DNA from: Streptomyces djakartensis
GTDB taxonomy: Bacteria > Actinomycetota > Actinomycetes > Streptomycetales > Streptomycetaceae
DNA length: 64,000 bases
Assembly: GCF_014651075.1 (NCBI RefSeq)
Contig: NZ_BMWE01000002.1
Coordinates: 372,001-436,000, forward strand
Reading direction: 5' to 3'
Every line of letters starts with the position of its first letter. Within the stretch, counting starts at the first letter, position 1. Under the pieces are notes generated by a model, which searched no databases, was not told the origin of the DNA, and saw nothing but the letters and a program-made list of their open reading frames with translations. A program made the translations under genes and the position numbers. Positions 24,868-34,001 of the stretch are shown here, piece by piece.

Positions 24868-25890
24868 TCACTCCCGGTTCCCGGAGACCGTCTCGCGCAG
24901 GGCGCGCAGGGACTCCTTCAGCGAGCCCATGGTGGCGAGGACGGCGGTGGGCTCGTAGCCGCAGTGCGCCATGCAGTTGGCGCAGCGCGGGTCCTTGCCG
25001 CGGCCGTACTTGTCCCAGTCGGTGTCCTCGACCAGCTCCCGGTACGTCGGCACGTACCCGTCGCTCATCAGGTAGCAGGGCCGCTGCCAGCCGAAGAGCG
25101 AGTAGTTGGGGATCGCCCACGCGGTGCACGGGAAGTCGACCTTCCCCTCCAGGAAGTCCAGGAAGAGCGGGGAGTGGTTGAGCCGCCAGCGCCGCCGGTT
25201 GCCGCCGGCGAAGGCCTTCCTGAACAGCTCGCGGGTCTGCTCCACACCGAGGAAGTGCTCCTGGTCGGGGGCCTTCTCGTAGGCGTACGCGGGCGAGATC
25301 ATCATCTCGTCGACCTGGAGGTCGTCGTTGAGGAAGTTCAGCACCTCGATGACGGTCTGCGGGGTGTCGGTGTTGAAGAAGGTCGAGTTGGTGGTCACCC
25401 GGAAGCCGCGACGCTTGGCCTCCTTGATCGCCTCCACCGCCTCGTCGAACACGCCCTCCTTGGCCACCGACTCGTCGTGCCGCTCGCGCAGCCCGTCGAT
25501 GTGCACCGCGAAGGCGAAGTACGGCGAGGGTTCGAAGTGGTCCATCTTCTTGCGCATGAGCAGTGCGTTGGTGCACAGGAAGACGTACTTGCGCCTGGCC
25601 ACCAGCTGACGCGCGATCTCGTCGATCTGCGGATGCATCAGCGGCTCGCCACCGGCGATGGACACCATCGGGGCGCCGGACTCCAGTACCGCCCCCACGG
25701 CCTGCGCGACCGGCATCCGCTGCTTGAGCACCCCGGCCGGGTGCTGGATCTTGCCGCATCCCTCGCATTTCAGGTTGCAGGCGAACAGCGGCTCCAATTC
25801 GACGATCAGCGGGAACTTGTCGCGCCGGCGGAGCTTCTGTTCAGCCAAGTACGTAGCGACCTTGATGGACTGTCGGAGCGGCATGGCCAT
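24868..25890 (-). CDS. hpnH: Adenosylhopane synthase, radical SAM
   Basis: HpnH couples the 5'-deoxyadenosyl radical of SAM to hopene to give adenosylhopane, the first side-chain step. The 340-residue protein has the radical-SAM cluster motif CNLKCEGC near residue 38, [11 protein letters not shown] and [13 protein letters not shown] strands ([11 protein letters not shown]), and C-terminal Cys residues in [15 protein letters not shown] consistent with the HpnH/DUF3463 tail. The ATG at 25890 is chosen because AGGAGG precedes it by about 9 bases and the first conserved residues follow ([13 protein letters not shown]). It lies 5 bases after the hpnG stop. Confidence 0.96.
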   Translation of the reverse strand: MAMPLRQSIKVATYLAEQKLRRRDKFPLIVELEPLFACNLKCEGCGKIQHPAGVLKQRMPVAQAVGAVLESGAPMVSIAGGEPLMHPQIDEIARQLVARRKYVFLCTNALLMRKKMDHFEPSPYFAFAVHIDGLRERHDESVAKEGVFDEAVEAIKEAKRRGFRVTTNSTFFNTDTPQTVIEVLNFLNDDLQVDEMMISPAYAYEKAPDQEHFLGVEQTRELFRKAFAGGNRRRWRLNHSPLFLDFLEGKVDFPCTAWAIPNYSLFGWQRPCYLMSDGYVPTYRELVEDTDWDKYGRGKDPRCANCMAHCGYEPTAVLATMGSLKESLRALRETVSGNRE

Positions 25891-25895
25891 CTGGC

Positions 25896-26531
25896 TCACC
25901 TCCTGGGGAGCAGCAAGGAACGGTGCCATTCGTAGAAAGCGGGAAGGACGCAGCGAAGGACGCGGAACGCTGATATTCCACCGCGTACGGTGCCGATCCG
26001 GACGAGTTCATGTTCTGGAGCGTCCACGACCACCCGGACGGCCGCAACCGGGCGCTCGCCCGCGCGCACGGCGCTCAGGAGCGTTGCGGCCGACTCCATG
26101 TCGACCGCGATCGCGCCGGTCGCGAGCAGCTCGGCCCGTTCGTGACCGCGTACGACGTGGTCGGAGCCGGTGAGCGGCCCGGTGTGCACGGTCCGCCCGG
26201 GCACCGCCTTCACCAGCTCCTTGACCAGCACATCGGCCCCCACGCAGCCGGTGGTGCCGCGCGGGTCGCGGGTTTCCTCGGCGACGACCAGGTCACCGGG
26301 GTGCATGTCCGGGGCGAGCCCCGCGCAGAAGCCGGTGGCCAGGACTGCGGCGTCGCGCAGGGCCGCCTCGGTGAGCATCCGGGTGACGGACCGCCCGGCC
26401 GCCGCCGGCCCCATGCCCGTGCGCAGCACGGTGACCGGCCCGCCGGCGCCGCCCCGCTCCCCCGTGCGCAGGGCGAGCTGCTCGATGCCGAGCGCGCAGG
26501 CGATCAGCAGCGGGGCGGGCTGGGCGCTCAT
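25896..26531 (-). CDS. hpnG: Adenosylhopane nucleosidase/phosphorylase-type protein
   Basis: A 211-residue nucleoside-phosphorylase-fold protein. Motifs are LLIACALGIEQLAL, VTVLRTGMGP, VLATGFCAGLAPDMHPGDLVVAEE and AIAVDMESAATL, the last being the ribose-contacting Met-Glu signature of PNP/MTA nucleosidases. In the hopanoid pathway HpnG removes adenine from adenosylhopane and so gives ribosyl-type hopane. The ATG shares one base with the shc stop (TGATG), so translation is coupled to the cyclase. Length is typical of HpnG. Confidence 0.93.
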   Translation of the reverse strand: MSAQPAPLLIACALGIEQLALRTGERGGAGGPVTVLRTGMGPAAAGRSVTRMLTEAALRDAAVLATGFCAGLAPDMHPGDLVVAEETRDPRGTTGCVGADVLVKELVKAVPGRTVHTGPLTGSDHVVRGHERAELLATGAIAVDMESAATLLSAVRAGERPVAAVRVVVDAPEHELVRIGTVRGGISAFRVLRCVLPAFYEWHRSLLLPRR

Positions 26532-28525
26532 CAGCGTGCCTTGTGCCGGTCGGCGAAGGGCTCCCCGTGGACGTACCGGCCGAGTGCGGTGAGCGGGAAC
26601 ACCTGCCGGTAGAGGTGGTAGTTGATCGAGAAGTCCCACGGGAAGCCGGTCCCCGTGAAGTACGGCTCGTCCCAGTATCCGTCCTCCCGCTGGGTGGCGG
26701 CGAGCCATTCGATGCCGCGCTCGACGGCCTTGGAGTCCCGCTCCCCCGCGGCGAGCAGGGCCATCAGGGCCCAGGCCGTCTGGGATGCGGTCGAGGCGCC
26801 CCTGCCGCTCCACTCCCCGGCGTCCTGGTAGGAGCGCAGGTCCTCGCCCCAGCCGCCGTCGTCGTTCTGGACCGACTCCAGCCAGGTCACGGCCCGCCGG
26901 ATCGCCGGGTGCGCGGCGGGGATGCCGGCGGCCACCAGGGCGGGTACGACGGACCCGGTGCCGTACACGTAGTTGACGCCCCAGCGTCCGAACCACGAGC
27001 CGTCAGGCTCCTGTTCGGCCAGCAGCCACTCGATGCCGCGCCGGGTGCGCGGGTCGTGGGCGAGGCCCTCCACGGCGAGCATCTCGACGACGTGGGCGGT
27101 GACGTCGGCGGAGGGCGGGTCGATGACCTCGCCGAAGTCGCAGAACGGCAGCCGGTTCGGGAACGGGCTGGTGTTGTCGGCGTCGAAGGCGCCCCACGCG
27201 CCGTTCTTCGACTGCATGCCGAGGGTCCAGCGCACGCCGCGTCCGACGGCCTTGTCCACCCGTACCGGGTCGTGGTGGGTGATCCGGCGCAGCGCGAGGA
27301 TCACCTCGGCGGTGTCGTCGATGTCGGGGTAGTTGTCGTTGTGGAACTCGAACGCCCAGCCCCCGGGCGGGAGTCCGGGCCGCCGCACCGACCAGTCACC
27401 GGGCCGGACGATCTCCTCGCCCAGCATCCAGTCCGCCGCCTTCACCAACTGCGGGTGGTCGGCGGGCAGTCCGGCGTCGGCGAGCGCGATCGCGGCCAGG
27501 CAGGTGTCCCACACGGGTGACTGACAGGCCTCGATCATCCGGGCTCCGTCCTCCCGCCAGACGGCGAACCGGTCGAGGGACGCCAGCCCCTCGCGCATCA
27601 CGGGGTGCTTCAGGTCGTAGCCGAGCAGGTGCAGGGCGATGATCGAGTACACGGCCGGCGGCTGGATGCCGCCCCAGCAGCCGTCGTTCTCCTGCCGCTC
27701 GATGATCCAGCGGGCGGCACTGTTCATGGCGGCTCCGCGCAGCTTGCGCGGCGCGACCTTGCGCAGGAGGTGCAGCCCCTTGTCCAGGCGCTGGAAGGCG
27801 CCGTCCCAGCTGATCGCCGGTGCGAGCGGCCTGGGCGGGTTGGGGCGGCCGGGGTCGGTGTGCAGCTCGTCGAGCGGGAACGGCGCGGGGCGTACCGGCC
27901 GCTTGGCTGAGACGATCGTCAACGGCACGACGGTCTGCCGGGCCCAGCAGCCGAAGTCGTAGATGTTGAGCGGCACCCACTTCGGGAAGAAGATGATCTC
28001 CGGGGGGAGTTCGGGCAGGTCCTCCCACTTCCACCAGCCGAACAGGGCCAGCCAGATCCGGGTGAAGACCCGGGCGGCGGCGATGCCGCCCTGCTCACGG
28101 ATCCAGGCGGAGGCCCGCGCCATGTGCGGCGCCTCGGGCGCGTCACCGGCCAGGCGGAGGGCGACGTACGCCTCGATGGTGGTGGAGAGTTCACCCGGTC
28201 CGCCGTGGAAGGTGGCCCACGTGCCGTCCTCGCGCTGCTCGCCCCGGATGAAGAGGGCGGCGGCCCGCGTGGTCCTCTCGTCCCGGATACCGAGGAACTG
28301 ACGCAGCAGCAGGTCCTCGGCGTCCATCGTGACGTTGGTCTCGAGGTCGCCCTTCCACCAGCCCTGGGCGTCCTGCCGGGAGAGCAGGTAGTCGGTGGCA
28401 CGCCGGGCGGCGCGTGCGGCGGCTTCTCGTACCCCGGCCGCCTCGGGGGTCTCGATGTCGTGTTCGCTGGCCGCGTCGGCGCGGGGCGGCAGGGCCCCGG
28501 TGCTTCCGTCGGTCGTCGCTGTCAT
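26531..28525 (-). CDS. shc: Squalene-hopene cyclase
   Basis: This 664-residue class II terpene cyclase turns squalene into hopene and diplopterol. The protonating Asp motif appears as NYPDIDDTAEV (DxDD, about residue 410), and several QW repeats are visible, such as QDAQGWWKGDL, QENDGCWGG, QSKNGAWGAFD, QEPDGSWFGRWG, QNDDGGWGED and QREDGYWDE. The membrane-insertion region and the WKWEDLPELPPEIIFFP segment match actinobacterial SHCs. The ATG at 28525 has GAAGGGGA upstream; a 124-base gap separates it from the polyprenyl synthase gene, the only real break in the operon's coupled chain. Confidence 0.98.
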   Translation of the reverse strand: MTATTDGSTGALPPRADAASEHDIETPEAAGVREAAARAARRATDYLLSRQDAQGWWKGDLETNVTMDAEDLLLRQFLGIRDERTTRAAALFIRGEQREDGTWATFHGGPGELSTTIEAYVALRLAGDAPEAPHMARASAWIREQGGIAAARVFTRIWLALFGWWKWEDLPELPPEIIFFPKWVPLNIYDFGCWARQTVVPLTIVSAKRPVRPAPFPLDELHTDPGRPNPPRPLAPAISWDGAFQRLDKGLHLLRKVAPRKLRGAAMNSAARWIIERQENDGCWGGIQPPAVYSIIALHLLGYDLKHPVMREGLASLDRFAVWREDGARMIEACQSPVWDTCLAAIALADAGLPADHPQLVKAADWMLGEEIVRPGDWSVRRPGLPPGGWAFEFHNDNYPDIDDTAEVILALRRITHHDPVRVDKAVGRGVRWTLGMQSKNGAWGAFDADNTSPFPNRLPFCDFGEVIDPPSADVTAHVVEMLAVEGLAHDPRTRRGIEWLLAEQEPDGSWFGRWGVNYVYGTGSVVPALVAAGIPAAHPAIRRAVTWLESVQNDDGGWGEDLRSYQDAGEWSGRGASTASQTAWALMALLAAGERDSKAVERGIEWLAATQREDGYWDEPYFTGTGFPWDFSINYHLYRQVFPLTALGRYVHGEPFADRHKAR

Positions 28526-28649
28526 GGCTTCCCCTTCGTGCAGTGGTGCAAGGCAGTGCATCTGCTGTGGGTCCGCCGTCGGCCGGTGCAGGGTCCGGAA
28601 CTCGCCGCACCGGCCGGCGACTACGCGAGAGCTATTCGGCCGATGGTGA

Positions 28650-29792
28650 TCATCTCTTCCGTACGACGACGAAGTCGGCGAGCGCCGTGAACTGCGCACG
28701 CACCCGGTCGGGCATGTCCACGGCGTCGAGGGCTTCGATGGCGATGGTGTGCTGGCGGCGGGCCTCGTCGGCGGTCCACTCGCGTCCGCCGGCCTGCTCG
28801 ATGAGGGCGGCGCGGGCGGCGAACTCCTCCTCGGAGAAGTTCTCGAAGTCGCTGCTCTTGGCGTCGGCGGCGAGGATCTCGCCGAGCCGCTCGGAGGCCG
28901 GCCCGCCCGCCGCGAGCGCGGCCACGACGGGCAGCGACTTCTTGCGCTGGCGCAGGTCGCTCCAGGTCTGCTTGCCGGTGGAGTCCGGGTCGCCCCAGAT
29001 GCCGAGGAGGTCGTCGACGGCCTGGAAGGCGAGGCCCAGGTGGTAGCCGTACTTCTCGAGGGTGTCGGCGGTGTGGTCATCGGCGCCGCCGAGGACCGCG
29101 CCGATGGAGCTGGCGCAGGCGAGCAGGGCGCCGGTCTTGTTGCCCTCCATCTCCAGGCACTCCTCGACGGTGACGCGGTCGCGGTGCTCGTAGGAGATGT
29201 CCTGGGCCTGACCGTCGATCAGGGCGCGGGTGGCGGTGGTGAGACGGCGGGTGGCGCGGCCGGCCTCGACGGTGCCGAGTTCGAGGAGCACCTCGCCCGC
29301 GAGGGCGAACAGGGCGTCGCCGACCAGGATGGCCTGGGCGGGGCCGTGCACCTTCCACACGGTGTCGCGGTGGCGGCGCTGTTCGTCGCCGTCCATCAGG
29401 TCGTCGTGGAGGAGGGAGAAGTTGTGGACGAGTTCCACCGCGACGGCGCCGGGGACGCCGGTCTCGGGGGCGGCGGACATGACCTCGGCGGACAGCACGG
29501 CGAGAGCGGGGCGCACCGCCTTGCCCCCGTCACCTGCGGCGGGCCTGCCCTGGGCGTCGATCCATCCGAAGTGGTAGGCGGCAACGGTGTCCATGGGAGG
29601 TGCCAGGCGGTCGATGGCCGCCCGCAGTACCGGCATGGCCAGGGTCCGGCCGCGCTCCAGGAGCGCGGTCACGTCCACCGCGGTCTCTCGAGCGGCCTCG
29701 GAGGCCGGGGGCACAGTGGGCACAGTTACTCCTCTTGTTGCGGTACCGAGGGTGCGGGGGCCGCCTGCCGCGCTGCCTTGATCGAGCGTCAC
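28650..29792 (-). CDS. Polyprenyl (probably farnesyl) diphosphate synthase
   Basis: A 380-residue trans-prenyltransferase that builds the allylic diphosphate used by HpnC/HpnD. The first Asp-rich motif is LLHDDLMDGDEQRRHRDT, the Lys/Thr site GNKTGALLACAS, and the second Asp-rich region FQAVDDLLGIWGDP. C15 chain length is inferred from its place before squalene synthesis. The GTG at 29792 overlaps the hpnE stop (GTGA) and has GAGGAGG upstream; an internal GTG at 29723 with AGGAG 5 bases upstream would give a shorter 357-residue protein that begins nearer the conserved fold. Both starts are plausible. Confidence 0.93.
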   Translation of the reverse strand: MTLDQGSAAGGPRTLGTATRGVTVPTVPPASEAARETAVDVTALLERGRTLAMPVLRAAIDRLAPPMDTVAAYHFGWIDAQGRPAAGDGGKAVRPALAVLSAEVMSAAPETGVPGAVAVELVHNFSLLHDDLMDGDEQRRHRDTVWKVHGPAQAILVGDALFALAGEVLLELGTVEAGRATRRLTTATRALIDGQAQDISYEHRDRVTVEECLEMEGNKTGALLACASSIGAVLGGADDHTADTLEKYGYHLGLAFQAVDDLLGIWGDPDSTGKQTWSDLRQRKKSLPVVAALAAGGPASERLGEILAADAKSSDFENFSEEEFAARAALIEQAGGREWTADEARRQHTIAIEALDAVDMPDRVRAQFTALADFVVVRKR

Positions 29793-31201
29793 GCCGCCTC
29801 CTCGAACTCGAAGAGGCGGTGCGGGCGGGGCCGGCCCAGGGCGCCCAGCACGGCGTCCGCCGCACCGACTCCACTGCGGACCGCACTCTCCATGGTCGCG
29901 GGCCACCCTGTGGCGACCCACGCTCCGGCCAGGTAGAGGCCGGATGCCTTGGTGCGGGCGCCGGGCCTGAGGCGCCCGACGCCGGGGGTGGGAGCGAACG
30001 TCGCGGTGCGCTCCCGGGTGACGAAGAAGTCCCTCACCTCGGCGCCGCGGGTCAGCGGCAGGAGGCGCTCCAGTTCGGGCAGGTACCGCTCGCGCAGCAC
30101 GGCCACGGGCTCGTCGATCTCGTCCTGGGCCGCCGACTGGGACAGGGCGAGGTACTGCCCTTCGCGCAGCCCGGACGCCTCGGTCCGGTCGAAGACCCAC
30201 TGCACCGGGGTGCCGAGGGCGGTGAGGAACGGCCGGGTCAGCACCTTCCGGTCGTACACCACATGGACGTTGAGGATCGGCGCGGTACCGATCTCCAGGA
30301 GCCGTCCGGGGGCGTCGAGGGCACCGGCGGGCAGCAGGCCGTGGGCCTCGCGCTGCGGCACGGCGAGCACTACCGCGTCGGCCTCGAGCGTTTCGCCGGG
30401 GACCTGGACGCTCCACCGGCCGCCGTCGTAGCCGGAGACGGAGGTGACGCGGGTACGGACCTCGGTGCGCACGCCCGCCGAGTCGAGCGCCTCGCGGGCC
30501 AGCCGGTCGTGCAGCTCGCCGAGCGGGACGCGTGCCCAGCCGATGTCGGCCGCGCCCGGGCCCGACAGCAGGCCGGTCCTGAACACCATCGCGGCGAGCG
30601 CCAGGGAGGCGTCGCCCGCCACCGCGTTGAGGGTGGCGACCCCGACGAGGTCCCACAGGGCCTCGACGGCCCGGGCGGACTGACCGTGCGCGGCCAGCCA
30701 GCTGCCGAAGTCCTGGGCGTCCAGGGCGGGATCGGCGGGGTCGAGTCCCTTGAGCGCGAGCGCCGCCCGGCCCACCTTTGCGCGGTCGGCGAGCGACAGG
30801 TGCGGGTAGGTGGCGAGGCTGCGCCCGAGGTGCAGGGGTACGGGCAGCGCGTCGCGCCGCAGCCTGCCGAGCCTGCGTCCCTCGGGGCGCGCGAGATCCA
30901 GGACGGGTACGTCGAGCCGGTCCTGGAGCGGAGCCAGCGCCGCGCCCCCGATGCGATCGAGGAACCAGCGGTAGGCGGTGCAGCAGCGCAGGTAGACGTG
31001 CTGTCCGTTGTCGACGGTGAGCTCCCCGCGCCGGAAGGAGAAGGCCAGGCCGCCGAGCCTGGGCCTGCTCTCCAGCAGGGTGACGCGCAGCCCGGCGTCG
31101 GCGAGCGCGAGCGCGGTGGTGATGCCGGCGAGTCCGCCGCCCACCACGACGGCGTGCCGCCGGTCCTCGACCGGTCCCCGGGACCGCGTGCCGTGGGTCA
31201 T
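29789..31201 (-). CDS. hpnE: Hydroxysqualene dehydroxylase/squalene-forming FAD oxidoreductase
   Basis: HpnE reduces hydroxysqualene to squalene in the HpnCDE route. The 470-residue protein has an N-terminal FAD-binding motif VVVGGGLAGITTALALADAG, the following LLESRPRLGGLAFSF, an internal Gly-rich loop region and the C-terminal FAD site LYLAGAWVATGWPATMESAVRSG, all typical of the phytoene-desaturase-like amine oxidase fold. The ATG overlaps the stop of the repeat-protein ORF (ATGA), and its own stop overlaps the polyprenyl synthase GTG. Confidence 0.95.
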   Translation of the reverse strand: MTHGTRSRGPVEDRRHAVVVGGGLAGITTALALADAGLRVTLLESRPRLGGLAFSFRRGELTVDNGQHVYLRCCTAYRWFLDRIGGAALAPLQDRLDVPVLDLARPEGRRLGRLRRDALPVPLHLGRSLATYPHLSLADRAKVGRAALALKGLDPADPALDAQDFGSWLAAHGQSARAVEALWDLVGVATLNAVAGDASLALAAMVFRTGLLSGPGAADIGWARVPLGELHDRLAREALDSAGVRTEVRTRVTSVSGYDGGRWSVQVPGETLEADAVVLAVPQREAHGLLPAGALDAPGRLLEIGTAPILNVHVVYDRKVLTRPFLTALGTPVQWVFDRTEASGLREGQYLALSQSAAQDEIDEPVAVLRERYLPELERLLPLTRGAEVRDFFVTRERTATFAPTPGVGRLRPGARTKASGLYLAGAWVATGWPATMESAVRSGVGAADAVLGALGRPRPHRLFEFEEAA

Positions 31202-31797
31202 GGCGCACCCTCTCCTGCGCGGTGGCCGTGCTTCTCGAACGGCGCACGGCCGGCCGTCTCAGTCAGGGACGCGGCCCCGCGGCGGAGGGTTGCCCGCCGC
31301 TTGTCCGCGGCGGTGCCGGGGAGGGGGATGTCAGCGACCGCGAAGCGTTTCCTCCCCCGGTCCCGTACCGGCGGCCGCCCGGCCGCACCGCGCAGGCACC
31401 GGCCCCATGCCGACGCACCGCCCGACACAGCCGAGCCGCATGACGCCACGCCGCCCGACACGGCCAGGCCACACGCCGACGCACCGCCCGACACAGCCAG
31501 GCCACATGACGCCACGCCGCCCGACACGGCCAGGCCACACGCCGACGCACCGCCCGACACAGCCAGGCCACATGACGCCACGCCGCCCGACACGGCCAGG
31601 CCGCACGCCGACGCACCGCCCGGCACGGCCAGGCCCGGCATGGCCCGGCGCCCCTGGGCCGCAGCCCGGCGGCCGAGGCGTGGCGCCGCTCCCCGCACCG
31701 GGCGGGCACCCGAGGCCAACCAGTACGCGGGGGTCCGCCCGGCGTGCCGAGAGCGGGCACCCTCAAAGACCTGACCACCGCTGCGCCGGTTCGTCAC
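31198..31797 (-). CDS. Unknown Cys-containing 11-residue-repeat protein inside the hopanoid operon
   Basis: This 199-residue ORF sits between hpnD and hpnE and is coupled at both ends: its GTG overlaps the hpnD stop (GTGA) and its TGA overlaps the hpnE ATG (ATGA). The centre is built of seven 11-residue units alternating LAVSGGASACG and LAVSGGVASCG; six keep the Cys and the last has Trp instead. Flanks are Arg/Ala/Gly-rich. No signal peptide or known domain is visible. The exact double coupling argues for real translation, although the repeats (33-base DNA units) could also be a recent expansion. I cannot assign a function; a structural or metal-binding role is possible. Confidence 0.6.
   Translation of the reverse strand: MTNRRSGGQVFEGARSRHAGRTPAYWLASGARPVRGAAPRLGRRAAAQGRRAMPGLAVPGGASACGLAVSGGVASCGLAVSGGASACGLAVSGGVASCGLAVSGGASACGLAVSGGVASCGSAVSGGASAWGRCLRGAAGRPPVRDRGRKRFAVADIPLPGTAADKRRATLRRGAASLTETAGRAPFEKHGHRAGEGAP
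31402..31632. repeat. Tandem repeat, seven 33-base units in two alternating types
   Basis: Seven contiguous 33-base units (31402, 31435, 31468, 31501, 31534, 31567 and 31600 onward) alternate between type A (GCCACACGCCGACGCACCGC...) and type B (GCCACATGACGCCACGCCGC...), so the higher-order period is 66 bases. The inner copies (31468-31599) are essentially identical, the outer ones diverged. It encodes the 11-residue repeats of the minus-strand ORF. Confidence 0.9.
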
Positions 31798-32744
31798 GCG
31801 CGCCTCCTGATGGACCGTCGGCTCACGTGCCGTGCGTCCAGACCGGACAGTCCGCGGACGGCGACGTAGGCCTTCTCCCTGCCCGGCAGGGAGACACGGC
31901 CGCGCAGGACGGCCTCCGGGTCGCGCTCGATGCGGTCGAGCAGGCGGCGGTAGATGCCGGCCATCGCGGCGACACAGGCGCCGCTGCGCCGGTCGAGCAT
32001 GGGGAGCAGCCGGTAGCCCTCGGCGAACAGAGCCCGGGCCCGTCGCACTTCGAAGTGCACGAGGCCCGCGAAGTCGGAGCCCTCCGGCGGTCGTGGCCCA
32101 CCGAAGCCGGCCGAGCAGCCGAATTTGGCGAGGTCGTCGGCGGGCAGATAGATGCGCCCGTCCGCAGCGTCCTCGCGGACGTCCCTGAGGATGTTGGTGA
32201 GCTGGAGCGCGAGTCCGAGCGTGTCGGCATACTCGGGCGCTCGGTCGGCGCCGCGCGCCCCCGGTTCCGTACCGAACACGCCCAGCGAGAGCCGCCCGAT
32301 GGCGCCCGCCACGCAGCGGCAGTAGACCTTGAGGTCGTCCCAGGTCTCGTACGTCTCGCCGCGGACGTCCATCTGGACACCGTCGATGAGCTCGTCCAGG
32401 CCTCCCAGCGGGATCGGGAAGTGCGCGGCGGCGTGTGCGAGGGCGACGGCGACGGGGTCGAAGTCGTCCTCGTCGACCTCTCCCTCGCGGATCCGGGTGA
32501 GCAGCGCCCGGGTCTCCTCCAGCCTGGCGACCTTGACGCCGCCGGCCAGCGCGCCGTCGCCGATGTCGTCGACCCGCCGTGAGAACGCGTACAGCGCCGA
32601 CATCGCGCGGCGCTGGGGCGTCGGAAGCAGCCGGATGCCGTAGGCGAAGTTACGGGCCTGCCGCCCGGTGACGGCCTCGCAGTAGCTGTAGGCGGCGAGT
32701 ACCGGTGGGGACGCGTGTGGTTCCGACTCCACGGTCCGGATCAC
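31794..32744 (-). CDS. hpnD: Presqualene diphosphate synthase
   Basis: A 316-residue head-to-head prenyl transferase of the squalene/phytoene synthase fold. The two metal-binding Asp regions are visible as FSRRVDDIGD (about residue 58) and LTNILRDVREDAADGRIYLP. In the HpnCDE pathway HpnD condenses two farnesyl diphosphates into presqualene diphosphate. The GTG start overlaps the hpnC stop (GTGA). The order hpnC-hpnD-x-hpnE is the usual one apart from the inserted repeat ORF. Confidence 0.94.
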   Translation of the reverse strand: MIRTVESEPHASPPVLAAYSYCEAVTGRQARNFAYGIRLLPTPQRRAMSALYAFSRRVDDIGDGALAGGVKVARLEETRALLTRIREGEVDEDDFDPVAVALAHAAAHFPIPLGGLDELIDGVQMDVRGETYETWDDLKVYCRCVAGAIGRLSLGVFGTEPGARGADRAPEYADTLGLALQLTNILRDVREDAADGRIYLPADDLAKFGCSAGFGGPRPPEGSDFAGLVHFEVRRARALFAEGYRLLPMLDRRSGACVAAMAGIYRRLLDRIERDPEAVLRGRVSLPGREKAYVAVRGLSGLDARHVSRRSIRRRA

Positions 32745-33643
32745 CCCTCTCCTCGCAGAGTCACGCCCACCTCACGCAGCAACTGGACCTTGCCGGGCTT
32801 GGGCGGGCCGGGAAGAACGTCGTAATCGGCGGCGGCGATCGCGCGGACGGCCGCCCTTCCCCCCGCCACGAACCCTGCGAGCAGCAGCTTCAGCCTGCCG
32901 TGGACGCTACCCACCAGAGGGGCACCTTCATTCAGGAGCTCCCGGGCCCTTCGCGCTTCGTACGCAATCAACGCACGGACCGACGCTCCGGCGGTTTTCG
33001 TGGCGAGATCCGCCTCCTGGACGTGAAAGCTCTTCATGTCGGCGACGGGCAGGTACACACGGTCGCGGCCGAGGTCCTCGGCCACGTCCTGCAGGTGCTC
33101 GACGATCTGGAGGGCGGTGCAGATCATGTCGGAGCGGCGGATCCGCTCGGGTGTGGAGGTGCCGGTGATCGCGAGGACGAGACGGCCCACCGGGTTGGCG
33201 GACAGCTCGCAGTACGCGAGCAGGTCGTCGTAGGTCTCGTACCGCCTGACCAGCTGGTCCTGGCGGTTCGCGGCGATCAGCCGGAGGAACGGCTCGGGGG
33301 TGAGCAAGCAGCGGCGGACGGTCGGCCGCAGGCGGCGCAGCAGGGGGTGACGCGGCGTCGAGTCGAAGACCCTGCGCAGGTCGGCCTCGAAGGCGTCCAG
33401 CAGGGCCGGCCGGTTCCCGGCTTCCTCGGGAGGCACGCCGAGCAGCCGGGCGTCGGCGCCGCCGGGGGCCAGGTCGCCGTCACCGATGTCGTCGACGAGG
33501 CGGGCGAAGCCGTAGACGGCCATGAGGTCCTGGCGCCAGGCCCGGGGCAGGAAGAACGGGGCCACCGGGAAGTTCTCGCCGCCGGCCTTGCCGAGAGTGC
33601 CGCGCTCCGGGTCGAGGGCGCGCGCCGTGCCGGTTCCCGTCAC
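32741..33643 (-). CDS. hpnC: Hydroxysqualene synthase
   Basis: HpnC, also a squalene/phytoene-synthase-fold enzyme, converts presqualene diphosphate to hydroxysqualene. The 300-residue protein contains YGFARLVDDIGDGDL and VEHLQDVAEDLGRDRVYLP, the two Asp-rich metal sites, plus the N-terminal ENFPVAPFFLPRAWR signature common in HpnC. It is the first gene of the hopanoid operon. The GTG at 33643 is the only start in frame with the conserved N-terminus; the ribosome-binding site is weak. Confidence 0.94.
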   Translation of the reverse strand: MTGTGTARALDPERGTLGKAGGENFPVAPFFLPRAWRQDLMAVYGFARLVDDIGDGDLAPGGADARLLGVPPEEAGNRPALLDAFEADLRRVFDSTPRHPLLRRLRPTVRRCLLTPEPFLRLIAANRQDQLVRRYETYDDLLAYCELSANPVGRLVLAITGTSTPERIRRSDMICTALQIVEHLQDVAEDLGRDRVYLPVADMKSFHVQEADLATKTAGASVRALIAYEARRARELLNEGAPLVGSVHGRLKLLLAGFVAGGRAAVRAIAAADYDVLPGPPKPGKVQLLREVGVTLRGEG

Positions 33644-34001
33644 CGCCGACTGCCCGGCACGGGGACGGCACGTGCTGCGTGGAGCGGGGGAGTTTCCGTA
33701 GCCATCGCCGTCACATCTCCCGTTCTACACTGCCGACCCAATACGCACTATTTCGGACACGCCGCCCAGCCGTCCGCACGGCGGTCCGACGGGTGGTGTC
33801 GCGCATTATCGCCCTGATTGCCATGTTTCGAGACCGGTACAGCTTACGTTGCACAACGCGTCGGCTTTCGCCAGGGTGTCCTGTCCATCACGACAACACA
33901 CCGAAGACCCCAAGATTCCCGGGATGAGCCGGAGTTGACGTTTCCTTTGCAGACGCCGGGCCCCGCCGGAACAGTTCCGTCGGGGCCCCGGCCGCATGGG
34001 G
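33644..34001. other. Intergenic region upstream of the hopanoid operon
   Basis: This 358-base gap lies between hpnC and the end of the TagH-like gene, both on the minus strand. It must contain the hopanoid operon promoter, but I cannot point to a convincing -35/-10 pair. The part 33730-33850 is less GC-rich (for example CAATACGCACTATTTCGG). The right end holds the terminator hairpin at 33955-33992. No ORF in it looks real. Confidence 0.5.
33955..33992 (-). terminator. Hairpin terminator of the exporter operon
   Basis: Arms 33955-33972 (GCCGGGCCCCGCCGGAAC) and 33974-33992 are complementary apart from one mismatch and one bulged base, forming a very GC-rich stem 10 bases after the TagH-like gene's stop. 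It should end the seven-gene operon before hpnC's promoter. Confidence 0.8.

Noticed and set aside
31402..31632. Regular 33-base repeats suggesting a CRISPR array
   Set aside because: The repeats are contiguous with no unique spacers, lie in a coding frame and no cas genes are present.
31008..32582. Long plus-strand ORF (524 residues, Arg/Pro/Thr-rich) across hpnE, the repeat and hpnD
   Set aside because: It is antisense to three coupled genes, has poor codon pattern and low-complexity product; an antisense open frame is expected in GC-rich DNA.
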